Shown here: positions 38,001 to 50,242 of the stretch, piece by piece | Layout: each line of letters opens with the position of its first letter | Position numbering within the stretch: position 1 is the first letter of the stretch | Position numbers and translations under genes: made by a program | Source: Pomacea canaliculata | Taxonomy: Eukaryota; Mollusca; Gastropoda; Architaenioglossa; Ampullariidae | Direction: 5' to 3' | DNA length: 64,000 nucleotides | Assembly (NCBI RefSeq): GCF_003073045.1 | Contig: NC_037603.1 | Coordinates: forward strand, 13,708,192 to 13,772,191 | Notes under the pieces: generated by a model | Told to the model about the DNA's origin: nothing | What the model saw: only the letters and a program-made list of their open reading frames with translations | The model's database searches: none

Positions 38001-41000
38001 TTAAGCTATGAAAATCCAAAGGACACCAGGGGGTTGTTGTGGTTTTGTATTTGTCATAGCCATGTGAGAGCAGATGTTTGTATGACATACTACACAGACT
38101 TCAGTTACTTTTACACCATTTATCTGACAACAAAATATTAACTTAATAAATAAAATACCCAAGACTGCTGCTCATTCCACATGGAATAAACAGTAAAATA
38201 TAATGTTAAATCCACAGTTCAACAGTCCCCTGTATATGCAGGTACTAATGCCTTCTACTGATTGCTGCATTTCGAACAGGTGTGCTCTATACAATATAGA
38301 ACATTAACTCACCATAAAGATTGCCATTAATGCAAAACAAGTTCCCACAACAACTGCAAAAGGCCATAGGTAGGCACGAAAGTCATAGTCATAATTTTCC
38401 TTGATCCTGATAAGAACAGTTCTGTCAGAACAAATCAGCCATAATGATTTTATTCACAACAAATTTCACACTGTTCAAATTTCAATACATCTCTATCAGA
38501 CTATCAATATGGTACCTCTGATCTCATAAATGAGGATACAAACATACATCTACAGACACAAATCAGGTGATCATTTACTGGTTTGAAAGAACCTGTAAGG
38601 CTACAGGGTGGTTATATATATGCACACATATGTAAAAAAGAGATCTACATGATTTAATGTACAAGCCTGCATACTCGTGCATATATGCAAAATTAAAAGT
38701 AAAAAATGTACGAATGTTTCAAGGTTAAATTGGCTATCGGTGCAGAAAATAATTATTACCAATGCCCTGCATATGCCATGAAGATAAAAGAACCTAGCTC
38801 TCTCTCTACACCAGCTTCAACATTCTTTGAAGTCACAAAAAAGACTTGCAAAACATGCTTTGAAGCAGTGACCTTCTTTAGTCAAACAAATGACACAATT
38901 ATAAAACCTCCCAACAATTGTATGCATATTCATGTCTCTTCAATGTAAAATAAATGTTTTATAATTATACAATATTAACAGATTATGCTTAAGCTAGTAT
39001 TGTTATTGATGGTCCTTTTCTGCCCATAATCAAGGCCAAATTTTAAGATTTGGTCCAAATAAACACTGTCAGCAAAGTTAAAAGCTCATACGTGTTTTTA
39101 TTGCTACTACAGGACACATAAAATCATTAAAACTTTATTTTACTAAATATCACCTCTGCTCTTCTCAATAAGAAATATGTTCAATCTGGATTCACTTCAA
39201 GATTTAAACTGATAACAATTTTTTTAAGTCAACCTTTAATAAAACAAAACCCCTTATATTAAATTAATCACATTCAAACAGTATACTTTCTCTATCTTTA
39301 CCTGGTGAAATTATAGCTATAGTTGGAATACAGGTGCATGGCATCATGGTAGCCAATAAAAACTGAGGGGATCTGGACTCGAGTCCCATCTGTGAAAAAT
39401 TTATGAAGAGTACTTGCAGTTACCAATCTAATCAACAGCAATCTTAATTTATTAAGGCTAATTTATTGCACTTTCTCTCTCACTCACACGCACTTTCACT
39501 CACTCACACTCATGCACCTAAACACAAAAATTACACCTAACATTACAGCAAATCTTTCTTAAATAATGACACTAGTGATCATCACAAAAACTGCGCAAAA
39601 AATTATCCTTAATAATGGTGAACTTTATGCATGTACATATGGCAAAACACAGTAATTAAACCCTGGTCTTATAATGACTTACATTTCGGATCACTGGTCA
39701 TATCATCCAATGTATCATTTCCTTGAAAATTATGTATAATAGCAGCTGAGTATGTCTTTTCCTGTACATTAAGTACCTGTAAATATAGTATCACGTTATG
39801 CGTGGCATCTACATGACTATGAGATGCACACATTGATGGCTCTGTTCTCTGCATGGTGAAGCTGCTCATGACTATTGTGGACCAAACAAAGAGTGTCACG
39901 AAAACGAATTTTTGTCTCAAAATGATTTCAATTTTGATTAGATGTTAGCACTTCAAAAAATATCCTCCACAACAGCACAAAGGCTACACCAAACAGAGAG
40001 CATTCCCCATTAACCCAGACAAGGCAAGGGAATGAGGTAGCTCCAAGCCAGACTATGCAGTTCCATCAGAGTGTCTGCACTCACTTTATGCTAAAGCAGT
40101 GCAAACAAACCTCTGGCAAAGATAATCAAGAATGTTAGAAACAAAGATCTTGTTCTTGAAGCAAGTACAAACAGCACCATTCCTGAATCAAAGAACTATT
40201 AGACACTATAAAATTTTTAAAGTCTGCAAATAGTGCTGGCTTCATGGAATCCTTGAACCTCACTCCCTTGCATCTTGTATTTTCATAAAAACAACCCAAC
40301 AAAAACTGAATCTGGTAGACAGCACTGAGTAAAAACTGAGAGTGATTACAACTTACATTCCCCTCCTCCCATCGCCACTAGTTCATCATTATTTTCTGAG
40401 TTATGTACAATAGCCCCAGAAAAGTTGGCCTTCTGAGCATAATAGACCTGAAACAGCAACAGACATACAAGAAGAGACACTTAGTGAAAGACACATGAAC
40501 ATTCTCATGGTGTAAGCACACACCCTGACATGCATGCATGCACTCCGGCATATGTGCAGGTACAAGATATGTCTGCAAGTACAACAACCTGAAGACAAGG
40601 CTGGCAAAAGATTAAAAAAAAAAAAGCTGTATCACTGGCATAAACCCTGTTAGCTTTCATTTACAAGCAGAATGTTCTCTTCACCTCTCCTCTACCCCCA
40701 CAACATGCTTTCTTTGCCTTGTTTCTGATGCATCTCCTACTCTGCATTGAGTGTGGTGTATACCATCATTTAAGAATGAAATGCTACACTGCAAAAACAA
40801 GCCCTGTTTGAAATATCAATATGCAGTAACACCTCTTTCATAAAACTCTCTAAAATCCACAAAAAACAGGTCATAACTGAGAGGGAACTTTATGCACCTC
40901 TGAATTCAAGTTCACTTATTTAAACATTGAAATAAAGCTCTTAAAAACCACGTCAAAATGCTTTTTCTTTGTCATTTTTGCTTGGTCATATTTATTTTGT

Positions 41001-44000
41001 CATTGTTGTGCTTGACTGAAGTTTTATAGGGGAACTAATTCTCCAGGGAAGAGCAATCTATCAACATACATGCACTTTGGTGGACAAAGACCCTCTCTTA
41101 AAATGTACTATTTATATTTTTGAACATAATTGCTGCAGTTAAGCACAAACAGTTGGCCATAAAAACAATATTTCTATGAAACTATAACTTCTGCAAAAGG
41201 TTGTTTATGAAGCATAATTGACTGATGTGACAGTGAATTGACAGTTAACGGGGTGGTCATTTCGACAAAAAAACATATTGCCCTAGCTATACCAACCTTC
41301 CGCCTGAGTCAAATCAACCTCATCATGACTATACTGTATCACGTAAGACTATATCTTCAATACACCGAAAGCCAGATCGACCCAGGCCCAATGAATGCCC
41401 AAGCAGTGATACTTGTTTGATGTTAACCGAACATTTAATAAAAACCTCCAAACTAAAAAATAATGATGACCAAGTTTTCATTAAAACTTGATTTAAGAGA
41501 AACAATTGTTTAAGTGACATTGTGTAAATGTCCGTATATACATTTAATATGAACCTCCAAACTAAACAATAATGGTGACAAAGGCTTTCTAAAAAAAAAT
41601 TAAGAAAAAATTGCTTTTTCACCTTTATCTGATTTGTTCTCTAAATGGATTCAACTTTTGATATTGGGGCATAGTAGTCACAATGGGTCAACTCAACTCT
41701 GGTGTGTGGTATACTTTATTGGAGTGATATGGTTTAGGTTAAAATGACCATTGACCAAATGAACAAGCAGTCAAGATTCAACATGTACTTAAATTATGAA
41801 TTCTTGTAATATAGGGTGGGACGGTCGGTCAGAAGCAGTTTATTTTAAAGAGTACTTAATTTTTTTTTCAAGATGCTAGTTCTGCAAAAAATAAAGCAGT
41901 TAAGTAGAAAGAAATAATAATGATGACATTTGTATAGCAAAATATGTCTGTGAAAAATTTGTGGGTCATAATTAAGAGGGGATCGTAATAGGGAAGGTCC
42001 TAATAAAGAGATTTTTACGGTAGTAATAACATTTTGCTGAGAGGAGCTGATCAATTATTAATATAAAATATAACATAGTAATATGAAAGCAAAATTCTCA
42101 AAGTTGCATGGCAGAAATCTTGGGGTACAGCAAAAATGAGGAGGATGCAGGCAAAATAAGGAATTCCAGAAACCCTATGCAGTAGAGAGAGAAGATTAAA
42201 AAAAAAAACTGTTGGCTGACACAAAGCAGAAAGCCTGAAGAGCTGGAGGCATAACGTGCACAATTTTAAACAAGAAAACACCATTGGGGAGGGGTGAGAT
42301 GCAGTTTCATTTGCAGTGTATCACTTTACAGCTCACACCAAAAGGACTCAGTGTGCAGTATGCAGCTAGCATCTTAGCAGAATGGCCAACTAAAATAATA
42401 AATTATGAGCAGTTTAGCTGACTGCTAGGCTAGCTGCATTCTATTCACCTGGCCCCTGCCCTTCAGGAAGAACATGGTTGGATAAAATAACAGAAGGTCA
42501 TCAGTGCAGGTATCATTACTGTAGCTAAGCTTGAAATGGGTGTGGATGACCCAGTCTCTAATATCTTTGCAAGATTCATTCTATTTTTTTTTAAACCTCA
42601 TTCAATAAGAAATAGTAGTAGTATTGTTAATTCCATACTGAACTTGCTGGTGCAGTTCAAATTAACAAAATTCCATACTGAACTTGCTGGTAAAGTTCAA
42701 ATTAACAAAATATTTTTTCCTCCCACGTAGAACTCATGCGAGAAAAAAAAAAATTCATAAAAAGAGGTCACACGGAAAAGCAGGAGGAGTATACAAGATG
42801 ACACACTCTCAGTACAAAATCACTCGATGCTGTTACCACTTTAGCAAGCTAAACTGGCAATGGAAAGCAAATTAGACACAACTAAACACTTGGTAACTAA
42901 ACAAAAAAGTACACTCGAAATAGTTCAAAACATCTGGATCAGATTTCACATAAATGATTAGGCATATGCATCTATATTTTCTTTAGCATTTACAAAGATT
43001 TTTATATGTGCTTGATTATATTATGTATAGGATATGTGCATGCTCTCTCTGATATACAAACATACACACAAAAATGTACTATTGTGCTTTCTCCAAAATA
43101 CAGTGATAAAAGCACTAGGTCATGAGAATTTATTTTTAAATTTTTTCAAATATTATGACCTACAATTCATTACAAATTATTTTGCACTTTAAAAGACTTA
43201 GCCTCCTCCAAAAGATGTTTTTTTAAGTCAGACTTAAGAGGATATACAAAAGTGCGAACAAAATGCTTACCTTTTCAGCAAATTCGCAGCCTCCTCGAGC
43301 TATAAGGGCAATCCAGAGATAATTTCTATCTTTTGGAGGAGGACTCACATCCTTGCCACATGCCTCGCGTGGTATCACATAAAACAGATGTCCCTGGTAT
43401 AGTAAAACCATACAGCATCAATTTCTTTCACGTAAACTCATGCAGAAATATCTTCCTCTCCTCTTCACCTACTTCATCAATTGTGTATGTCATTTTCATA
43501 TCTCATATAATAAAACTGTAATGGACAGGTCTTCTGCTGGTTCTTTACTTTCTCCCTTCCCAATATATAAATGACCAGTAAAATAATCTTACAGAAAGCA
43601 TCACTTCGTCCCCCACCCACCCTCCCCTCTTAGGTGTTATTACTTTCCTTTCTTTCAGCACATACATCACTGTTATCACAATTCATACTGGTTTTTATAA
43701 ATTCATAACATGAGATAGATGTGCTTACAATCAATCCTTCATCTGGAAAGTCAGATCCAAAGTCAGCCTGACGGTCAGCAAAACTTGAAATAGTTTGGTT
43801 GGTCTTCATATCAATCTGAGTTGAAAAATGGAATTGTAATGACATCCAGAAAGCAGAATACACATCATCCAGAAAACAAGTATCTACATTCATGTGACAC
43901 TATCTAAATTATAACAACAAATTTTAAGCAGTTTATCCTCAGGTTCATCTCAGATTTCATGCTCTAAAGTTTGTTTCTTTTTATTCCAACTCTCTCTGCT

Positions 44001-44210
44001 TTAAAACTTTTCAACTTTAAAAAGTCAACATTTTTTAAAAAGAGTGCAACACACAAACAGCTATACAATGTAGAAAATTAATTTTGACCACAGTATACTT
44101 ACCACACTCACTTCAGCATTCACAAGGCTATGGAACATGACCATAAGGTTGAGGACTGCAAAAATATACAGACCAGTGATGTGGCCTGGGATTCGACACT
44201 CACCCACCAT
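35004..44210 (-). CDS. RNF13: RNF13/RNF167-type PA-TM-RING E3 ubiquitin ligase, ~427 residues
   Basis: Minus-strand coding exons: 44103-44210 (ATG), 43729-43815, 43271-43393, 40357-40447 or 39683-39776, 39302-39389, 38313-38406, 37721-37814, 36765-36845, 36103-36318, 35421-35536 and 35004-35189 (TAA). All junctions are GT/AG with agreeing phases. Layout: signal peptide (1-~33, hydrophobic [14 protein letters not shown]), protease-associated domain (~40-165) with GCEFAEKV and AAIIHN-type motifs, one membrane segment (~179-199, exon 6), a basic patch RRRSRSRL, then a RING-H2 with C235, C238, C253, H255, H258, C261, C273 and C276 (core [11 protein letters not shown]). An acidic Ser/Glu tail follows with TTPLL, like vertebrate RNF13. 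Such ligases sit in endosome/lysosome membranes. RNF13 is preferred over RNF167 on RING wording and tail, but the gene may predate their split. Confidence 0.93.
36642..36783 (-). repeat. Three ~47-base tandem units across the RNF13-like exon 8 donor
   Basis: Units 36642-36690, 36691-36735 and 36736-36783 share ctct(a/t)gataaa...acatttctta...ggtagcac. The last unit contains the true exon end and donor (CACA|GTAAGAAAT); the middle unit keeps a second GTAAGAAAT donor, and the first has lost it (ATAATAAAT). Confidence 0.8.
37152..37613. mobile_element. Non-autonomous hAT transposon copy
   Basis: 462 bases with inverted ends CAGTGTTTCTCAACGT and (reversed) CAGTGTTTCTCAAAGT, flanked by a perfect 8-base duplication cactatat (37144-37151 and 37614-37621). 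'gtggtccacggact' beside the right end is typical of hAT/Charlie-like termini. It sits in the intron between RNF13-like exons 7 and 8; the perfect target duplication suggests a fairly recent insertion. Confidence 0.93.
39683..39776 (-). other. RNF13: RNF13-like exon 4b, one of a mutually exclusive pair
   Basis: 94 bases encoding [20 protein letters not shown] and then [11 protein letters not shown], plus one base. It aligns with exon 4a and with the vertebrate segment of type VLNAQ..GY.AAIVHN. It starts in phase 0 and ends in phase 1, as does 4a. Confidence 0.85.
40357..40447 (-). other. RNF13: RNF13-like exon 4a, one of a mutually exclusive pair
   Basis: 91 bases encoding [20 protein letters not shown] and then [10 protein letters not shown], plus one base. 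It is homologous to 4b and closer to vertebrate RNF13 in its DLxxMG end. Acceptor CTGTTTCAG and donor GAAT|GTAAGT are both good. Confidence 0.85.
40824..42020. mobile_element. Probable pogo-like DNA transposon, 1.2 kb, decayed
   Basis: The left end starts CAGTAACACCTCTTTCATAA. The right end, reversed, starts CCGTAAAAATCTCTTTATTA. These form imperfect inverted repeats of the pogo type (CAGTA.AACCTC...). TA follows the right end at 42021-42022; the left neighbour is TG rather than TA. No transposase is left. It lies in the large intron between RNF13-like exons 3 and 4a. Confidence 0.45.
42624..42712. repeat. 43-base tandem duplication
   Basis: The block ttccatactgaacttgctgg, then agttcaaattaacaaaa, occurs twice in direct succession with two base differences, in an intron of the RNF13-like gene. 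Confidence 0.85.
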
Positions 44211-44754
44211 TCTACAAACGTACTGTATGGTTCAGACCTGCAAACAAAATGGAATTTGCAAACACACTAGATTTCACTAATGTCCTATGCAGTGCAGAAC
44301 TTCAAGCAGGATTTTACTGATATTGGGAGTAAAAAACAAGCTGTATTTTTATTTTAGAGCCAGTTGACTGCATAAAAACACATATAAAATGTATCAATCA
44401 TTCTACTTGTATACAATAATAAATGCAAAATTTGTAAGGAGCATACTCACACTCCTAAGGAGCATGCTGTTAGTGCTTAAGAACAAGAACAAAACATGGA
44501 CAGCATACGAGGGATAGGAAAACAAATAATATATGAACTATTAAAAAAATCAACAACCATACTAAATGAAGAATAAAATCAAATACATAAACCACAAAGA
44601 GGAAACAAGAGTAATGTTTATACACATTGAGCTTTTCTCGTCTAAAAATTCATAAAATATATATATATATTTTCCACTGATCGAATTTTGCAGAAAATCC
44701 ACAAAGAAGCTAAGATCATGAATCATTTTTCCCATTAACTTCTTATAAAAACCC

Positions 44755-45440
44755 GCTAAAGGTGGGGGATTACTGCATATGCTGACTGAGCATTGGGGAT
44801 GAGCTGGTGCTCTTGTAAGCAGGGCCAGAGCTGTGTCAAAACTACTTTCTCTTTGACCCTTGAGAGTAAAGACACTGGGCGATAAATGTTCAACACATTG
44901 ACATTAAGCATGGATTTTTTAAGGAGTGGCTTCACCAGGGCATTTTTAAACAAAGACGGGGAAAACACCTGATGACAAGCTGATATTTATAATGTTTGTG
45001 ATGGAAGGAAGTAAAATATCTAAGCACTCAAGAAAGCCTGTGGGTATTGGGTCTAACTGGTATGTTGTTGGCTTGGCTTTCAGAAAAATCGCCTTTATAT
45101 CAGTATGAGACTGGTCAAAATTTGATCAGAGAGCATCCAAGAAGAATATCACAGGAGACGCTGGCAGGCACTGATATCAAGTCCAAGAATGACAGAATGT
45201 CCGAAATCTTGTTAGCAAAATAGTCACAAAACACTTGCAGCAGCTGTGAAGCAGGATAGGCAGTGGGCAGCGGCATCCAGTCATTCGATAGCATATGTGA
45301 AAAAGATTTCTGGAGGAGGTGCAATTATTTATTTGGGCCTGAATGTCTTCACCTTGTTGACACATTTTGCAACGCTTTGCTTGGTGTTCTGATAAATCTC
45401 TGTGGATGGCGAGTCCAGTCTTCCACCAAACACGATAAGC
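44755..45440 (-). mobile_element. CR1/L2-like LINE, reverse-transcriptase N-terminal fragment
   Basis: The minus strand encodes, in several frames, the region upstream of and including the RT palm start: TGLAIHRDLSEHQAKRC with the typical linker to RKLF-type motifs, DPIPTGFLECL, and then KNALVKPLLKKSMLNVNVLN, IYRPVSLLS, KVVLTQL and QSAYAV. Compare the family pattern ALVxPLLKKPxLDxNxLxNYRPVSNLxF. Frame changes show it is dead. It was inserted in antisense-compatible orientation in the 5' intron of the RNF13-like gene. Confidence 0.85.
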
Positions 45441-46192
45441 TTGCTGGCGAGTACATACAGGTCATGGATCTAAATACGGACCTGTTTTCCTTCCCCCCTC
45501 CTCCCCCCGTTTCTTTTTAGTGGAAATGTAAACTGAAAGACTATGTACATAAAGGGAAATGGTTCCCCTTTCACAAGTTTTGCTTCCAGTCTTCATGCAG
45601 TAATTTAGGTTGAAAGATTTTAAAATCATTTTTAAATGACACATCGTTTATAAATTGTAAACATAATCATTTCTTGATTAACTGTCACTCTCAAATGACT
45701 TACCGCGATCTTTGAACTGTACGGCAAGCCTCTGTTTTTCCTGTCTACTGACAGTTTATCAAGATTGTCTACCGCGTAGTAGTAATGCATTGTATCACTA
45801 TTATCGTGTGACCTTTCTGATACAAACAACTGCTATAATTGTCATGATTACTTCTGCGTTGCGTTCTCTAGTAATCTTCTGATATCGGTACTACCTGTTA
45901 CTGTTACCAGTCGACGAAGTCCAAGCAAATCGAATATCACGACAAAATAGTATTAGTAACATCTCAGCGATAGTAACAATAAAGAGTATCACATGCAATG
46001 TCACAAAAATGAATTTGAAATGTCCATAAAACCAAGAAAACGAGACGAAAATAAAAACCGGAAGCAAGAAACGTGCAAACAACACGTTAACACAACGGAA
46101 TCGCAATCTGGACACATTATCATCAGTAGGTATCACCTCAGCGTATTAAATTGACTGTGTTTGAAGCATCTTCTTCAAAAAAAGCTTCTTAC

Positions 46193-46320
46193 CTTTTTAT
46201 AGCAGGAAGGACGAACCTAATCCTGTGTAGGAGCGATACAGAACAGGTCTTACAGCTCAGACTACGGTGACAAACAGTAAACAGGTTCGACGCCCAGTTA
46301 GAAATTGTAGCTCCATGATG
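46193..46320 (-). other. RNF13: Non-coding first exon of the RNF13-like gene
   Basis: The minus strand reads GCTATAAAAAG|GTAAGAAGC with the donor at 46192. The acceptor of the ATG exon (CCATTTTGTTTGCAG) lies at about 44242. The 5' boundary is inferred from the GC-richer, E-box-bearing sequence just upstream. Confidence 0.5.
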
Positions 46321-46332
46321 GCGGAGACTGTG

Positions 46333-46342
46333 ATCACGTGAC
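46333..46342. promoter_or_regulatory. CLEAR-like E-box (ATCACGTGAC) at the RNF13-like promoter
   Basis: The palindromic core CACGTG with TFEB/MITF-type flanks (GTCACGTGAT on the minus strand) sits at the likely promoter of an endolysosomal ubiquitin ligase gene. Confidence 0.45.
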
Positions 46343-46943
46343 CATAACACAGCGACACTATTGGGAGTGCTCTCCCTTTCTTCTTGGCGCGAAGAGTTGT
46401 TGTGGTGAGGAGGAGGAGGCAGCTGTTTACATTAAGTGACGTGCGGAACTTATTGTGGGCGTTTTTTAAAATGGTTTCGTCCGTTCGAGGGAAGGTACAC
46501 ATGCTGACTTTTACAAGCGGTCAGTTTTCCCTAATTGCTACCCTGACCCTGAAGCAGGGTGGAGATCACAGGTGGTGTCTACTATATCTTAGCAATAAAA
46601 CGTCTTTCTCAGCCGAGTACTACTTGCTGTTGGAATTTAGAAAGCTGAGGTGAAACGGTTTACAACTGAACATTCTGTCAGGGTTAGGACCGACAAATGA
46701 ATGTATTCTCCATAAACTATAGAGAGAGAAAAATAAGGGAGAAAAAGACGAACAGTGGAAATGACACAAACATAAAGACAACTGAATTTTAAAACTTATG
46801 TTTCATTGCTTTCGTCGGTCCTTATACGTATATCTTTCTATACTCATAAGGGATGATAATATTCAATATTTTCAGTTTACTCCCCTGCATGGTGACTGAC
46901 AAAAAGTACACGTACATCTGTTTTTGGGTGCAATGTTCGTACC

Positions 46944-47397
46944 CAGCGGCGGCGTTTTGGGGGTGGCAAATGGGCCCTCTGGCCCCGCTCTCGAAGGGGC
47001 CCCGCGCTTCAGCCCCGAGGTCATCTTTATGACTTATTGCTAGCTGTGTTAAACAAGTTGTGACAAAAAAATTGACGTTCAGAAAACACCTTCTAAGTTC
47101 TTATTAAGCAAATTATTGAACCCATGTCTTCACATTAAACCCGACAATAATAACAAGCAGTTTATTAAGTTATCGTCACCTAAAAACCTCTACTGTAACA
47201 AATGGTGGGAAAGGTTACGAACAATTAAAACACTAAATTCGTGCATTATTTCGCGAAATGGATCCAGCCTATCTAACTGTATATCAATCAGTGCTTCCAG
47301 CTTCATATCAATAGGGATATTGATACACGTACTCCATTACCCCGGCCCCGAGCGGATGGTCTGCCCCAGGCCCCGCGTGTTCCTAACGCCGCCATTA
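46944..47397. mobile_element. Possible GC-rich DNA transposon copy
   Basis: The left end CAGCGGCGGCGTTTTGG and the reversed right end AATGGCGGCGTTAGG share GGCGGCGTT. Inside both ends are 'ggcccc' runs. A target duplication is not clear, so the family (hAT-like) is uncertain. Confidence 0.35.
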
Positions 47398-48359
47398 CAA
47401 ATGGGCAACAATTATTCACACCTGTAAAACAGGCCCATTCACCATCTACAATAGCGGCCCCAGGGTCCTTTTTGTGTGTGTGAGCACGATAAGATGATCA
47501 GACATTGTAGATCACTTTCACATTCAGTCTCGTGCACCTATAGCTCTTCGCTCCAAGTGAAGATTTCAAAAAATGGGTGGACATGTGCTGATCATCTTTG
47601 GTTGTCCTAACGGGCATAATATCGTCTGGATTGTGTAACCGATGTGTGACAGTTATTCGAGATCTGTAAGCGACTTCTGCACCTTGTACGTACCAGAATG
47701 TACATCAGGGATTCTCCCCATTCAATATAGAAAATTTGCTAAGTTTGCCAATTTGGGACATGCAAATGATACATTTTTGAGAAAACGGCTGCCACGGATC
47801 TGCAGTCGTTGACTTCTTGAAGCACCAGTCTGTCGCAGTTTCGCTTCAAGCAGCACAGTCTCCTCTGACCAAAGGGATCAGTGTGATGACAGATGCAAGG
47901 CACGCGCGTGTACTCCTACTTTCCCTCGAACGGGTGAAACCATTTAAAAAAAAAAAAAACGACCACAAGAAGTTCCAGAAAAGTTTGAAGCCCTCTAGTA
48001 TTACGTACTTTATAGTTACTTCGATCTTTGGTTGTAAAGGGTAGGGATGGAACAGCTCCCAGGACTTCCCTTGTATACTGAATTATGTCTTTGTTTGTAG
48101 AGGGTAGGGGTCGACAGCTCGTGTAGCCCAGACCCTTCAATCAGTTGCTCTATTTTTCGCTAATTATAATATTTATTATCATCTGTGTATCATTCCTTTC
48201 ATTTACGCTATTCAAATGCTTCATCGCCTGGACACAGTATAACATGGTTTCTTGAAAGTAGGAGGGAAATGATCCCATAGGCACAATTTTACTTAACATT
48301 TTAATTCATCCAGCTTATTCATTTCAACCTGTATTTTTATAAGAATTGGTGCGCGTATA

Positions 48360-48440
48360 GTTGGATCATTATTGTAAAGCGCCTTGACCCTTCCTTTGTT
48401 GGTGGGGATGGTGCTTATAAATTAACTATTATTATTAAAG
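48360..48440 (+). repeat. LINE-type 3' tail
   Basis: gtaaagcgccttgaccc...gggatggtgcttataaattaa followed by (att)n. This 'gcgc...tataaat + triplet' ending recurs at 27685-27760 and 62540-62600, where the latter follows an RT C-terminus. Confidence 0.5.
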
Positions 48441-48865
48441 GGAGTGTGTATTTTTAGTCTTGACCAAGATTTCAATGTTTGCTTGTTGCAAGATAAGAGG
48501 CTACCAAAAATACCCCGCTTTGTTGAATGTTGTTATTTTGTTTTAATTCATTGTATAATAGAGACGTGTTTCACGAAGACTAATTTGTATTTCACTCCCC
48601 CAACAGGTTACTGTGCTCTTAGCTTCGACGCCGTCACATTAACTTACAATGATTTATCTGTGTTTTCTGCTGGTTCCGGTTTGTGGACAAATAATTTCGA
48701 ATACTCGATCTTATGTCCTGTCCGAATTTAAATTTCACGCTATAATTCCGGGTGAGTCATTGTCAAATGGTATCTGAACTTCCCTTTTCCCAGAAGTCAC
48801 ATCCACCACTGTGCATGAAATGAATAATGAAACTAAAAAAAACTACATATACTGGTTTTAAAAAA

Positions 48866-48922
48866 AAATAGCGAGCACATGGTCCCCCGTCGCCCCACGT
48901 ACGTGAGCGCCATTGACCTTCT
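48866..48922. repeat. Reverse copy of the 4085-4140 repeat
   Basis: gcgagcacatggtcccccgt then cgccccacgtacgtgagcgc reads as the reverse complement of 4085-4140. Confidence 0.6.
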
Positions 48923-48957
48923 GCACCTTGCAATGAACTTGTTCTACTTTTTTTTTT

Positions 48958-49042
48958 TTTTACTGTAACTAGAGCACCTTCCCATGTTTAAATTGCCCAC
49001 TGGGACAATAAAGTTTGTCATTGTCATTGTCATTGCCTTTCT
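48958..49042 (+). repeat. Non-LTR retrotransposon 3' end with (TTGTCA)n tail
   Basis: The sequence aaattgcccactgggacaat precedes aaagttt and then a hexamer tail tgtcat repeated three times, the usual microsatellite-like end of RTE/CR1-type elements. Confidence 0.55.
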
Positions 49043-49387
49043 AAGTCCTGTTTCTAATCTCCATTTTCAGTACACATTTGTACAGTGCTGATTTGAGTGG
49101 TGCGCTGTACTAAAGTTCTTGGACAGCATACGATACTTCACTCCCTGATACTTCATTCCCAACGACCTGAAAAAGGTTATGGAACGACCTCTACCTTTAC
49201 ATTACATTCATCCACATAATTAAGCCATCTGCCTTTTGCGCCTGCAGTATCACATGTTTGCTGATGATACACAGTTGCTGGCTTCGTTTCCCAGGTCCAG
49301 CAGGTCTGCACTACCACATAGCACGCAAAAGATTTTGTGAAAGCTGGGATGGTCATTGGCAAAATAGAACATTGATGACGAAGGAGG

Positions 49388-49575
49388 TTGGGAGGGGAAT
49401 CGGTATTTTACGCTGAACCAGCAACTAAAGATATATCATGGCAAGGCAGCCAACCCTGTAAACAGATGTCACATACAGAAAAAGAACTGCGTGCCCGAGA
49501 CGAGAGCTGAACTCAGGACAGCCAGCCTTTACTGTGTTGCGACACCGGGCACCCGAATGGCGAAGGAGGTCCTTC
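49388..49575 (-). repeat. SINE copy 1 (tRNA-derived family)
   Basis: About 80% like the copy at 50060-50242: shared blocks gcaactaaag.tatat, ggcaaggcagc, acatgcagaaaaagaac.gc, gtgcccgagacgagagctga. It is older, with a damaged A-box. Confidence 0.7.
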
Positions 49576-50059
49576 CAATAGCCTCTGAAAATAAATTGTG
49601 TGTGCTGTCCACTACTGCCTTTACTTTCTAAAGAGGTTAATATCTCTCTCTCACACACACACACACAAGCTGGTTTGTCTTCCTTTCTTTTTCCTCCGAG
49701 TTCCACACTTGGGTAATCACCTGGAATACAGTCTCGTGACGATCACATGCCCTTACGCGCATTAACGAGATGATAAAGGAAAATCCATCCAAAACACATT
49801 AGGAGAGACACTTGGCGGAAGGAGGAAATCTCCTCAAAAAGAAAAAAAAAAACAATCGATGACGTGCGTGAGAAGATCACGCGCTGACGCGTGACTTCAT
49901 AAATAAATACGTTGTAAGTGCACGTGCCGTCAGGTATCCAAGTCAGCAGTTCCAGATTATAGCCATCTGCCACACTTTTATTGAACGGTTTTCAAAGGGG
50001 CTTCTATAAGAGCAAAAGTTTTCATCTGTGGAGGAGGGGGGATAGCAAACATCTTGTTT

Positions 50060-50242
50060 CAGTCGTGGGAGGGATTGGTGTTTTATGCCGAGCCAGCAAC
50101 TAAAGCTATATCCCGGCAAGGCAGCGAGCCCTGCAGATGCCACATGCAGAAAAAGAACAGCGTGCCCGAGACGAGAGCTGAACCCAGAACAGCCAACCTT
50201 CACAGTATTTGTGACAGGCGCTAACCGTTGCGCCACCAATAA
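50060..50242 (-). repeat. SINE copy 2 (tRNA-derived family)
   Basis: The minus strand starts GGTGGCGCAACGGTTAGCGCC (Pol III A box) and then has GGGTTCAGCTCTC (B box), followed by a tRNA-unrelated body ending near ACACCAATCCCTCC. This is a tRNA-headed SINE; its anticodon region is not tRNA-like, so it is not a tRNA gene. Confidence 0.75.
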
